The notes beneath the pieces are model-generated. The model saw only the letters and a list, made by a program, of their open reading frames with translations, did no database searches and was not told the DNA's origin. A stretch of DNA of 64,000 nucleotides from Halomonas ventosae. Lineage in GTDB: Bacteria > Pseudomonadota > Gammaproteobacteria > Pseudomonadales > Halomonadaceae. The stretch is from assembly GCF_004363555.1 (NCBI RefSeq), contig NZ_SNZJ01000009.1:103551-167550 (forward strand), in the 5' to 3' direction. The translations under genes and the position numbers were made by a program. This document shows, piece after piece, positions 1-7,522 of this stretch (position 1 is its first letter; every line of letters starts with the position of its first letter).

Positions 1-100
1 CGACCAGGGCGTCATGGATGCGGCTCGCCTGGGGCGTCATGGCGGTATAGTCGTCCCAGAGGCGGGCGAAGAAGTGATCGAGGCTCATGTCGGAAGGCAT
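1..100 (-). CDS. DUF1338 family protein, 5' end only (probable 2-oxoadipate dioxygenase/decarboxylase-like)
   Basis: Only the first 33 codons lie in the window and the gene runs off the left edge. The start is the ATG whose complement is at 98-100. An AGGTG ribosome-binding site lies 5 nt upstream, whereas the internal ATG at 86-88 has none. The peptide begins MPSDMSLDHFFARLWDDYTA and continues to a T-P-Q-A-S-R-I-H stretch. That pattern resembles the N-terminus of DUF1338 proteins (YdcJ/HglS group, non-haem iron enzymes of lysine/2-oxoadipate catabolism). With so little sequence the family call is tentative and no catalytic residue can be checked. Confidence 0.5.
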   Translation of the reverse strand, partial: MPSDMSLDHFFARLWDDYTAMTPQASRIHDALV

Positions 101-327
101 GTAGGCACCTGTTGTCGATGTTGTGGCGGCTGGCAACACCATCCCGTCCGTCGCCGGCCGACTCAAGGGCCAGGGTCGGTCGGATGAAAGTGGCGGGGCC
201 CAGGGTGAAAATCCGCGCCTGGCCGGGGGCGGCGGCCGGCCGTGACCTTTGCACGATGGGGAACGGGGCCTTGCCCGGCTAGACTGGCGGTGATCCCTGT
301 CCCAGGGGCCTGCCCCAGGAGAATGCC

Positions 328-1206
328 ATGACCGACCATGCCCGCCAGCTCGATGCCCACTATGATGCGCCTGCCGAACGGGGCGGGCCAAGCCTGACGG
401 TACGGCTGCGGTCGGCCTTCCGCGAGGCGGGATGCGACCCGGATCGCCTCACCCTGGACGAGGTGGCCGGCATCGACCAGCTGCACCTGGGCGGGCGACG
501 GGCCAGCCGCTCGCTGGCGGCCCTGGGGCGCCTCGCCCCGGGCAGCCGGGTGCTGGACGTGGGCTGCGGCACGGGCGGGGCGAGCCGGCTGCTGGCGGCG
601 GAGTTCGGCGCCGAGGTGACGGGGCTGGACATCACCGCGGCCTTCGTCGAGGTGGCCGGCTGGCTGAGCCGTGCCACCGGCCTCGACGGCCGGACGCGCT
701 TCCTGTGCGCCGATGCGGCGCGCGCGCCGCTGGCGGATGGCGCCTTCGATGCGGTGTGGTGCCAGCATGCGTTGATGAACATGCCCGACATCGCCGCGGT
801 GCTCGCCGAGTGGCGCCGGCTGCTGGTGCCGGGCGGCACGCTGCTGCTGCACGAGGTGGTGGCCGGCGACGACCCCTCGCCGCTGCGCCTGCCGGTCCCC
901 TGGGCACGCCGCGTCGAGACCAGCCACCTGCGCTCCCGTCACGTCCTGGAGGGGCTGCTGGCCGAGGGCGGCTTCGCCCCGGTGGCGGTGCAGGACGTCA
1001 CCGAGTCGGCGCTTGCCTGGCGACGCAAGCACAGCCGTCGTGAGGGCGATCTCGCGCCCCCGGGTCCGGTGCTGCCCGGTCCGGGGCTGATCTTCGGCGA
1101 GGCCTTCGCCGAGATGGCGCGCAACCTGCGCGACAACCTGGCCGCGGACCGGGTGCGGATCCTCGAGGGCGCCTTCCGGAAGTCCCGCCCTTCATCTGAC
1201 TCCTAG
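328..1206 (+). CDS. class I SAM-dependent methyltransferase
   Basis: A 292-residue cytosolic protein with a Rossmann methyltransferase core. Motif I VLDVGCGTGG lies near residues 73-82, an acidic motif II (VTGLDI) follows, and a post-motif WCQHALMNM occurs where UbiE and sarcosine/dimethylglycine-methyltransferase-like enzymes have their motif IV. The substrate cannot be read from the sequence. Metabolite methylation is more likely than nucleic-acid methylation because there is no RNA- or DNA-binding extension. The ATG has AGGAG 8 nt upstream. The gene ends convergently with the hemerythrin-like gene, and the two stop codons overlap (TAG at 1204-1206 against the complementary TAG at 1203-1205). 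Confidence 0.8.
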   Translation: MTDHARQLDAHYDAPAERGGPSLTVRLRSAFREAGCDPDRLTLDEVAGIDQLHLGGRRASRSLAALGRLAPGSRVLDVGCGTGGASRLLAAEFGAEVTGLDITAAFVEVAGWLSRATGLDGRTRFLCADAARAPLADGAFDAVWCQHALMNMPDIAAVLAEWRRLLVPGGTLLLHEVVAGDDPSPLRLPVPWARRVETSHLRSRHVLEGLLAEGGFAPVAVQDVTESALAWRRKHSRREGDLAPPGPVLPGPGLIFGEAFAEMARNLRDNLAADRVRILEGAFRKSRPSSDS

Positions 1207-1646
1207 GAGCCCTGCCGCTGTCTCGCCATTTCCTGCCGATAGGATTCGGCGAGTTCGCTTTTCTGGTGTTCCGCAAGCCCCCTGCCTGCAAGCTGAAAGA
1301 CCTCGTGTTCTTCCTCGTCGAGGTGATGGATCACCAGCTCGCTCAGCTTCCTGGCCTGGGTCAGCCATCCAGGCGAGGTGTAGTCGGTGGCATCCAGGGT
1401 CTCGAGCTGTTCGTCGATCTCATGGTGCTCCGCCACGCTATGACGGGCCTTCTCCTGAGTCAGGTCGATCGCCATCATCGGGACGTAGAGGGCGCGCTCT
1501 TCGGCGGCAGCATGGTATTGAAGCTCGGCGCGCAGCTGGCGGTAGAGCTGGTCACGCTCCTGGCTGTCGCCGGACGTCTGCAGGAGATTTTCCAGCAGCT
1601 CCCGCTGGATATCGTGGTCCTCACGCAAGGCTTCGAAGATCGTCAT
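1203..1646 (-). CDS. hemerythrin HHE domain-containing protein
   Basis: A 147-residue all-helical protein of the HHE cation-binding family. Candidate di-iron ligands are His11, His45 with Glu49 (HxxxE), His75, and His108 with Glu112 (HxxxE). Such proteins bind oxygen or nitric oxide or take part in iron and redox stress responses. The start at 1646 was chosen because AAGGAG lies 8 nt upstream; the frame is open much further upstream but has no second site. It is transcribed divergently from wrbA, another redox-stress gene, across a 319-bp gap, so shared stress regulation is plausible but unproven. Confidence 0.85.
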   Translation of the reverse strand: MTIFEALREDHDIQRELLENLLQTSGDSQERDQLYRQLRAELQYHAAAEERALYVPMMAIDLTQEKARHSVAEHHEIDEQLETLDATDYTSPGWLTQARKLSELVIHHLDEEEHEVFQLAGRGLAEHQKSELAESYRQEMARQRQGS

Positions 1647-1965
1647 GGTGGTGCTCCTTGATCTGGGGGCATCGGGTCGTGGAAGGGAAGCTGCTCTGCG
1701 CGTGAGAGGCATCGCGTTCCCGGACCAGCATAGGCCAGGATCTGCCACAGGAATATCGGGCCAGCCGCCCGTCACGTCTTGCCGGTTGGTGCCCGCCTGC
1801 CATTGCTGGCCGCGGATCGGAAACGGATCCTCGAGGGCGTATGGCGCAGGGCCTGACGTTTCGATCCGGTCGATCGATAACGTCGAGTTTCTTCGCTTCT
1901 CTTCGTTTCCGTCGATTCTAGACTGGGAACCATCACTCGATGGAACGACGAGAGGAGCCAAGCGC
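1647..1965. other. divergent intergenic region (hemerythrin / wrbA)
   Basis: This 319-bp gap holds the start regions of both divergent genes. The half near wrbA is less GC-rich than its surroundings and contains a TTC-rich stretch around 1890-1915 and several GATC/CGAT steps around 1860-1880. I see no convincing operator palindrome, terminator or RNA gene. The wrbA ribosome-binding site AGAGGAG is at 1951-1957. Confidence 0.5.
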
Positions 1966-2562
1966 ATGACCCGGATACTGGTGCTCTACCACTCCATGTA
2001 TGGCCATATCGATACCCTGGCCCGCACCGTGGCCGAAGGGGCGCGCGACGTCGAGGGCGTCGAGGTCACCCTCAAGCGGGTGCCCGAGACCATGGATGCC
2101 GAGGCATTCGCCAAGGCAGGCGGTCGGTCGTTCGACAGCCCCGAGGCGAGCCCCGAGGAGTTGGCCGACTTCGACGCGGTGATCTTCGGCAGCCCGACCC
2201 GCTTCGGCAACATGTCCGCCCAGATGCGCACCTTCCTCGACCAGACCGGCGGCCTGTGGGCGGGCGGCAAGCTGCGCGGCAAGGTGGCGAGTGTCTTCAC
2301 CTCCACCGGTACCGGCGGCGGCCAGGAGACCACCATCACCTCCTTCTGGAACACCCTGGCGCACCACGGCATGGTGATCGTGCCACTGGGCTACGGCATC
2401 GGCGAGCAGTACGTCTTCGACCAGGCGGGCGGCGGCAACCCCTATGGTGCCTCCACCATCGCCGGTGGCGACGGCTCGCGCCAGCCCGACGAACGGGAGC
2501 TCAGTATCGCTCGCTTCCAAGGCGAGCACGTGGCGCGCATCGCCGCCAGGCTGGCCGGCTGA
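1966..2562 (+). CDS. wrbA: NAD(P)H:quinone oxidoreductase WrbA
   Basis: A 198-residue flavodoxin-like protein, the same length as E. coli WrbA. It reduces quinones by two electrons with FMN and NAD(P)H and so limits semiquinone formation. The FMN phosphate loop is visible as [12 protein letters not shown] near residues 8-19. The WrbA-specific [19 protein letters not shown] and STGTGGGQE segments bind the isoalloxazine. The ATG at 1966 follows AGAGGAG with a suitable spacer; the longer open frame upstream has no translational signal. It is monocistronic and ends at a strong bidirectional terminator shared with dmlA. Confidence 0.95.
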   Translation: MTRILVLYHSMYGHIDTLARTVAEGARDVEGVEVTLKRVPETMDAEAFAKAGGRSFDSPEASPEELADFDAVIFGSPTRFGNMSAQMRTFLDQTGGLWAGGKLRGKVASVFTSTGTGGGQETTITSFWNTLAHHGMVIVPLGYGIGEQYVFDQAGGGNPYGASTIAGGDGSRQPDERELSIARFQGEHVARIAARLAG

Positions 2563-2593
2563 CGCCGCGCCCGCTCAACCCCGCGACGATCCG

Positions 2594-2638
2594 GGCCCCG
2601 CCCCGCTCTCCCATGCGGAGAGCGGGGCGGGGCCTTTT
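2594..2638. terminator. bidirectional rho-independent terminator
   Basis: Two 18-base arms at 2594-2611 and 2617-2634 are perfectly complementary around a 5-base loop. Four Ts follow on the plus strand. The hairpin lies between the convergent genes wrbA and dmlA and can serve both. Confidence 0.9.
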
Positions 2639-2661
2639 CACGCCGAGCTGTCGGGGGAGAA

Positions 2662-3735
2662 TCAGCCGGCGATGCGCTCGGCGATGGCGCGGCCCATGGC
2701 CTCGGTGGTGCCCTGTCCGCCGAGGTCCGGCGTCAGTACCGCCTTGTCGCCCTCGGCGAGCACCGCCTCGAAGGCATCGACGATGGCCTGGCCGGCCGCT
2801 GGGTGGCCCAGGTGCTCGAGCATCATCGCCGCGGACCAGACCTGGCCGATGGGATTGGCGATGCCCTTGCCGGCGATGTCCGGGGCGCTGCCGTGGACCG
2901 GCTCGAAGAGGCTCGGGAAGAGGCCGTCCGGGTTGATGTTGGCCGACGGGGCCACGCCGATGGTGCCGGTGCAGGCCGGTCCCAGGTCGGAGAGGATGTC
3001 GCCGAACAGGTTGCTGGCCACCACCACGTCGAACCAGTCGGGATGCATCACGAAGTTGGCGGTGAGGATGTCGATATGGAACTGGTCCACCGACACCTCG
3101 GGGTAGTTCACGCCCATCGCCTTCACGCGCTCGTCCCACCAGGGCATGGTGATGGCGATGCCGTTGGACTTGGTGGCCGAGGTGAGCTTCTTGCGCGGGC
3201 GTGACTGGGCCAGCTCATAGGCGTACTTCAGCACCCGGTCGACCCCGGTGCGGGTCATCACGGTCTCCTGGATCACCACCTCGCGCTCGGTGCCCTCGAA
3301 CATCTTGCCGCCGACGCTGGAATACTCGCCCTCGGTGTTCTCTCGCACCACGTAGAAGTCGATATCGCCGGGTTCACGGTCCGCCAACGGACTCTTCACG
3401 CCGGGCAGCAGCTTGCAGGGGCGCAGGTTGACGTACTGGTCGAAGCGACGACGGAACTGCAGCAGGGAGCCCCACAGGGAGATGTGGTCGGGTACGGTCT
3501 CCGGCCAGCCCACGGCACCGTAGAAGATGGCATCGGCGTCCTTGAGCTGCTCGAACCAGTCGTCGGGCAGCATCTGGCCGTGCTCGGCGTAGTAGTCGCA
3601 GCTGGCGAAGTCGAAGTGCTCGAGCGTCAGGTCGATGCCGAAGCGCGCGGCGGCGGCCTCGAGGGCGCGCAGCCCCTCGGGCATCACCTCCTTGCCGATG
3701 CCGTCGCCGGGAATGACGGCGATGCGATGGGTCAT
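2662..3735 (-). CDS. dmlA: D-malate / tartrate dehydrogenase (isocitrate-isopropylmalate dehydrogenase family)
   Basis: A 357-residue NAD-dependent beta-decarboxylating dehydrogenase close in length to E. coli DmlA. It should oxidise D-malate (or tartrate / 3-isopropylmalate) to pyruvate (or the matching keto acid) and CO2 with Mg2+ or Mn2+. Family marks are the N-terminal IAVIPGDGIGKEV, the RENTEGEYSSVGG loop, a TSATKSNGI stretch with the catalytic lysine, the metal-binding NLFGDILSDLGP and the nucleotide-site EPVHGSAPDIAGK. The start at 3735 has GGAGGAG just upstream. It is divergent from a LysR gene, the same arrangement as E. coli dmlA/dmlR, which supports D-malate use. Confidence 0.88.
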   Translation of the reverse strand: MTHRIAVIPGDGIGKEVMPEGLRALEAAAARFGIDLTLEHFDFASCDYYAEHGQMLPDDWFEQLKDADAIFYGAVGWPETVPDHISLWGSLLQFRRRFDQYVNLRPCKLLPGVKSPLADREPGDIDFYVVRENTEGEYSSVGGKMFEGTEREVVIQETVMTRTGVDRVLKYAYELAQSRPRKKLTSATKSNGIAITMPWWDERVKAMGVNYPEVSVDQFHIDILTANFVMHPDWFDVVVASNLFGDILSDLGPACTGTIGVAPSANINPDGLFPSLFEPVHGSAPDIAGKGIANPIGQVWSAAMMLEHLGHPAAGQAIVDAFEAVLAEGDKAVLTPDLGGQGTTEAMGRAIAERIAG

Positions 3736-3807
3736 GGAACTCCTCCTGGGATGCATGGGTCGTGCCTGCAGTCTAGACCTGCACGGAGGAAAGATAATCG
3801 CGGTACC

Positions 3808-3826
3808 ATTCAACTCATTGTTGAAC
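3808..3826. promoter_or_regulatory. candidate LysR operator in the dmlA-dmlR divergent region
   Basis: TTCAAC at 3809-3814 and GTTGAA at 3820-3825 form a perfect inverted repeat around 5 bases. It sits in an AT-richer patch just upstream of the LysR start. The spacing fits a T-N11-A type LysR recognition box, which suggests autoregulation and control of dmlA. Confidence 0.55.
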
Positions 3827-3842
3827 GAGAGTGGAGAATGGC

Positions 3843-4793
3843 ATGACGCCCCTCGATGACCTGGCCTTCTTCCGCCGCCTGGCCCATGCCGGCAGTCTTA
3901 CCGCTACCGCCCGGGAACTGGGCCTGTCGCTGTCGGCGGTGAGCAAGCGCCTCAAGCAGCTCGAGGCCCGGCTGGGCGTCGAGCTGGCCAGCCGCACCAC
4001 CCGGCGCCTGGCGCTGACCGCCGAGGGCGAGCGCTACCTGGCACGGGGCGGGATGATCCTCGAGGAGCTCAGCGAGCTCGAGGAGTCCCTCGGCGAGCAT
4101 CGTGCCGAGCTCTCCGGCCCGCTACGGGTCAACGCCACCTTCGGCTTCGGCCGCCGCCACGTGGCCCCGCTGCTCTCTGCCTTCTGCCGGGACCATCCCG
4201 GCATCGAGGCGAGCCTCGAGCTCTCCGGCTTCCCGCTGAGCCTGGGCGACCAGGCCTTCGACATCGGCATCCGCGTCGGCGAGCCGCCGGACTCCCGGCT
4301 GGTGGCCCGCCGGATCCTGGCCAACCGTCGCGTGCTCTGCGCCGCCCCCGCCCGGCTGGCGGCCCTGCCGCCGCTGCGCTCGCCGGCGGACCTCTCGGGA
4401 CAGGCGTGCCTGCTGCTGCGCGAGAACGACAGCGACTTCGCGGTGTGGCGCTTCCAGCGCCGCGACGACCCCGCGGTGGAACAGGCGGTGAAGGTGGCTG
4501 GGCCACTGGCCAGCAATGACGGCGAGGTGGTCATGCGGCTGGCGCTGGACGGGCACGGCATCGCGCTGCGCTCTTGGTGGGACGTGCACGACCACCTGGC
4601 CCGCGGTCGCCTGGTCGAGCTGCTGCCCGACTGGCAGGGGGTGCGCGCCGACTTCCACGCCGTCTATCGCCAGCACCGGCACGTGCCGGCGCGCATCCGC
4701 GCCTTCGTCGCCTATCTTGAACAGGAGATGGCCAGCCGGGTGCCTACCCGGCAGAATGGCGCCACCGCCAGCCGAGGAGCCCTGTTGCCGTGA
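3843..4793 (+). CDS. dmlR: LysR-type transcriptional regulator (DmlR-like)
   Basis: A 316-residue LysR regulator. Its N-terminal winged helix-turn-helix (about residues 4-62) includes LTATARELGLSLSAVSKRLK, and a periplasmic-binding-protein-like effector domain follows. It probably activates the divergent dmlA gene in response to D-malate or a related acid. The start at 3843 is preferred to the in-frame GTG at 3831 because GGAG at 3833-3836 gives a 6-nt spacer. Its stop overlaps the GTG start of the downstream glycosyltransferase by 4 nt, an unusual pairing of a regulator with an unrelated enzyme. Confidence 0.85.
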   Translation: MTPLDDLAFFRRLAHAGSLTATARELGLSLSAVSKRLKQLEARLGVELASRTTRRLALTAEGERYLARGGMILEELSELEESLGEHRAELSGPLRVNATFGFGRRHVAPLLSAFCRDHPGIEASLELSGFPLSLGDQAFDIGIRVGEPPDSRLVARRILANRRVLCAAPARLAALPPLRSPADLSGQACLLLRENDSDFAVWRFQRRDDPAVEQAVKVAGPLASNDGEVVMRLALDGHGIALRSWWDVHDHLARGRLVELLPDWQGVRADFHAVYRQHRHVPARIRAFVAYLEQEMASRVPTRQNGATASRGALLP

Positions 4794-6118
4794 ATGTGCT
4801 GATGTTCACCAATACCTACCTGCCCATCGTCGGCGGGGTCAGCGAGTCGGTGCAGCGCCTCAAGCACCAGCTGCAGGCCGCCGGCCACCGGGTGCTGGTG
4901 GTGGCGCCGCGCCTGGAGGGGCAGCCCCGGGAGGAGCGCGACGTGGTGCGGGTGGTGGCGGTGCAGCACTTCAACGGCAGCGACTTCTCGTTGCCGGTGC
5001 CGATCCCCGGCCAGCTCCATGAGGCGATCGAGGCCTTCGAACCCGATATCGTCCATGCCCACCACCCCTTCCTGCTGGGCGACACGGCCGCCCGGGCGGC
5101 GGAGACCTACGGTCTGCCCCTGGTCTTCACTCATCACACCCTCTACGAGCACTACACCCATTACGTGCCCGGTGACTCGCCGCGCATGCAGCGCTTCGCG
5201 GTGGCGCTCGCCACCCAGTACACCTGGCTGTGCGACGAGGTGATCGCGCCCAGCGAGAGCATCCAGGACCTGCTGCGCCGGCGCGAGGCCAATCCCCGCA
5301 TCAGCGTGGTGCCGAGCGGCGTGGATACCGCGCGGTTTGCCGTCGGGGACAGGGCGCACTGGCGCCACCGCCTCGGCATTCCCGAGGCCGCCTACGTGAT
5401 TGGCCACCTGGGGCGCCTGGCGCTGGAGAAGAACCTGGCGTTCCTGGCCGGGGCGGTAGCGGAGGCGCTGGTCCGCGCGCCCGGGGCCCACTTCCTGGTG
5501 GTGGGCGAGGGCGAGGCCCGCGGCGACATCCAGGCCATCGCCGAAGCCCGGGGCGTGGCGGGGCGCCTGCATTTCACCGGTCGCCTGCATGGGCAGGCGC
5601 TGATCGATGCCTATCATGCCATGGACGTCTTCGCCTTCGCCTCCCACAGCGAGACCCAGGGGATGGTGGTGGCCGAGGCCATGGCGGCCGGCCTGCCCGT
5701 GGTGGCCATCGAGGCCCCCGGGGTGCGCGAGGTGGTGGTCGACGGCCGCAACGGCCGACTGCTCGCCGCGGATGACCTGGACGCCATGGCCGAGGCGCTG
5801 GCCGCCCTGACGGACCCTGGTGTCCGCCTGCCGCTGGCCGAGGCCGCACTGGAGACCGCCGCCGAGTACGACGAGCCACGCTGTGCCGAGCGGTGCCTGG
5901 CGGTCTATCGCCGCGCCATCGCCCGGGGCGGCCCCTTCACCCACGCCGACGAGGGCGGCTGGGAGCGGGTGCGTCACCGGCTGGGCGCCGAGTGGCAGAT
6001 GCTTCGCCATCGTGGCCGCCTGTTGCGCCATCTGGTGCAGGAGGAGTGGGAGCAGGACCGGCCCGCCTGGTGGCCCGGCCACCGGACACAGGACGAGAGC
6101 GAGGTGCCGCGCAAGTAG
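4790..6118 (+). CDS. GT4-family glycosyltransferase
   Basis: A 442-residue GT-B fold enzyme. The N-terminal half has the GGVSESVQRLKHQL loop and the HAHHPFLLGD acceptor-side motif. The C-terminal half shows the GT4 signature: GHLGRLALEKN, a phosphate-binding region, and the E-x7-E motif in SETQGMVVAEAMAAGLPVVA. It resembles sugar transferases of glycolipid, mannoside or compatible-solute-glycoside synthesis, but neither donor nor acceptor can be assigned. It starts with GTG at 4790, overlapping the LysR stop, with GAGGAG about 10 nt upstream, so translation is probably coupled. The last 60 residues are basic and tryptophan-rich and extend beyond the catalytic core. Confidence 0.82.
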   Translation: MNVLMFTNTYLPIVGGVSESVQRLKHQLQAAGHRVLVVAPRLEGQPREERDVVRVVAVQHFNGSDFSLPVPIPGQLHEAIEAFEPDIVHAHHPFLLGDTAARAAETYGLPLVFTHHTLYEHYTHYVPGDSPRMQRFAVALATQYTWLCDEVIAPSESIQDLLRRREANPRISVVPSGVDTARFAVGDRAHWRHRLGIPEAAYVIGHLGRLALEKNLAFLAGAVAEALVRAPGAHFLVVGEGEARGDIQAIAEARGVAGRLHFTGRLHGQALIDAYHAMDVFAFASHSETQGMVVAEAMAAGLPVVAIEAPGVREVVVDGRNGRLLAADDLDAMAEALAALTDPGVRLPLAEAALETAAEYDEPRCAERCLAVYRRAIARGGPFTHADEGGWERVRHRLGAEWQMLRHRGRLLRHLVQEEWEQDRPAWWPGHRTQDESEVPRK

Positions 6119-6124
6119 TTTCCG

Positions 6125-6805
6125 TCAGCGGGTGCGGCGGCGCCGGACCGACCAGGCCTTGAGGCCCGCCAGCAGGGCGATCCCCGCCAGCAGGCCGCCG
6201 GCGGCCCAGAGCAGGTCGCCGCGGCTCTCGGCAGTGGCCAGCTCGCCCAGCTGGCTGCCCAGCAGGGTGACCCCGGCCAGCCCCGGCGCGATGCCCAGCA
6301 ACGAGCCGATCATGTAGTCGCGAAAGCGCAGACGGAAGGCCCCGGCCATCATGTTGGTCAGGGTGAAGGGCGCCAGCGGCAGCAGGTTGACCAGGGTCAT
6401 GGTGCGGATACCGCGCCCCGAGAGGTAGCGCGAGACACCGCGCAGGTGCCGGCCGCCGTGGCGCATCAGCGCCTCGCGGCCCAGCCGACGGCCCACCCAC
6501 CAGGTCAGCACCGAGGCGGCGAGGGTTCCCGCCAGGGCATGGGCGAAGCCCCACCAGGGGCCGAACAGCAGCCCGGTCAGCGCCACCAGCAGGCTGAGCG
6601 GGAACATCACCAGCGACGCCCCGGCGTAGACGGCCATCACCACCAGCACCGCCCAGGGGGCGTCGCGCCAGGCCAGGGACCCCTGGACCAGGCCCTGCAG
6701 CGTGGCGACGGTGAGCAGCTCCTCGCTGGCCAGCCACTGCCAGCCCATGGCCAGGCCGGCGAGCAGGATGAGGGCGATCAGCGGAAGCAGGAGCGGACGG
6801 GGCAT
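6125..6805 (-). CDS. TVP38/TMEM64 (DedA-like) family inner-membrane protein
   Basis: A 226-residue integral membrane protein with about five or six hydrophobic segments (residues about 5-25, 50-90, 95-110, 155-190 and 195-215). The SNARE-associated/VTT domain is recognisable from PLSLLVALTGLLFGPWWGFAHALAGTLAAS followed by a G-R-R-L-G turn and the conserved NLLPLAPFTLTNMMAGAF segment. Family members are linked to lipid scrambling or membrane homeostasis, but no specific role can be given here. It is convergent with the glycosyltransferase (6 nt between stops) and starts near a 250-bp gap before the iorAB operon. Confidence 0.85.
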   Translation of the reverse strand: MPRPLLLPLIALILLAGLAMGWQWLASEELLTVATLQGLVQGSLAWRDAPWAVLVVMAVYAGASLVMFPLSLLVALTGLLFGPWWGFAHALAGTLAASVLTWWVGRRLGREALMRHGGRHLRGVSRYLSGRGIRTMTLVNLLPLAPFTLTNMMAGAFRLRFRDYMIGSLLGIAPGLAGVTLLGSQLGELATAESRGDLLWAAGGLLAGIALLAGLKAWSVRRRRTR

Positions 6806-7057
6806 GCGAGCGAGCGCCTTGGCTGCTGGGGGAAGGCTACCGCTGTGGGTAGTCGTCCGGGATCAGGTGGCAAGGTTGAGGTGCCGGTCATCGAGAGAGC
6901 ATGAAGCGTCGATGCCCGCTCAACATGAAACGCCCAGCCTAACATGCCTCGCGGCACTTCCTGCGCCCGGGTCCGCTGGTTGCGAAATGCCCCTGAGCGG
7001 TTAAGGTCACTCCATGGCGTTCGCCTGCGCCGTTCCCCATCACCGAGGAGAGACACC

Positions 7058-7522
7058 ATGGTCACCTTGACGATCAACGGCAGCGAGCATGAGCTCGATG
7101 TGCCCGACAACATGCCGCTGCTGTGGGCACTGCGTGACGTGGCGGGCCTGAAGGGCACCAAGTTCGGCTGCGGCATCGCCGAGTGCGGTGCCTGTACCGT
7201 GCACCTGGACGGCGAGGCTACCCGCTCCTGCGTGACGCCGGTCTCCGCTGTCCAGGGTCGCCAGGTGACCACCATCGAGGCCATGGCCGACGATGCCGTG
7301 GGCCAGCGCGTGCAGCAGGCCTGGCTGGATCTCGGCGTGGCCCAGTGCGGGTACTGCCAGGGTGGCCAGATCATGAACGCCACGGCACTGCTCAAGAGAA
7401 CGCCTCGACCGGACACCCGGGAAATCGTCGATGCCATGGCCGGCAACCTGTGCCGCTGTGGTACCTACAACCGGATCCTGGCGGCCATCGAACGCGCCGC
7501 AGGCAAGGAGGTCAGCTCATGA
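7058..7522 (+). CDS. iorA: isoquinoline 1-oxidoreductase alpha subunit, [2Fe-2S] protein
   Basis: A 154-residue two-cluster ferredoxin subunit of a xanthine-oxidase-family molybdoenzyme. Cluster I ligands are Cys38, Cys43, Cys46 and Cys58 (plant-ferredoxin type); cluster II ligands are Cys97, Cys100, Cys132 and Cys134 in the helical domain. It passes electrons from the molybdenum subunit to an acceptor. GAGGAG lies upstream of the ATG. The stop overlaps the iorB start as ATGA, and xdhC and mocA follow, so the four genes look like one operon. The real substrate could be another N-heterocycle or an aldehyde. Confidence 0.88.
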   Translation: MVTLTINGSEHELDVPDNMPLLWALRDVAGLKGTKFGCGIAECGACTVHLDGEATRSCVTPVSAVQGRQVTTIEAMADDAVGQRVQQAWLDLGVAQCGYCQGGQIMNATALLKRTPRPDTREIVDAMAGNLCRCGTYNRILAAIERAAGKEVSS

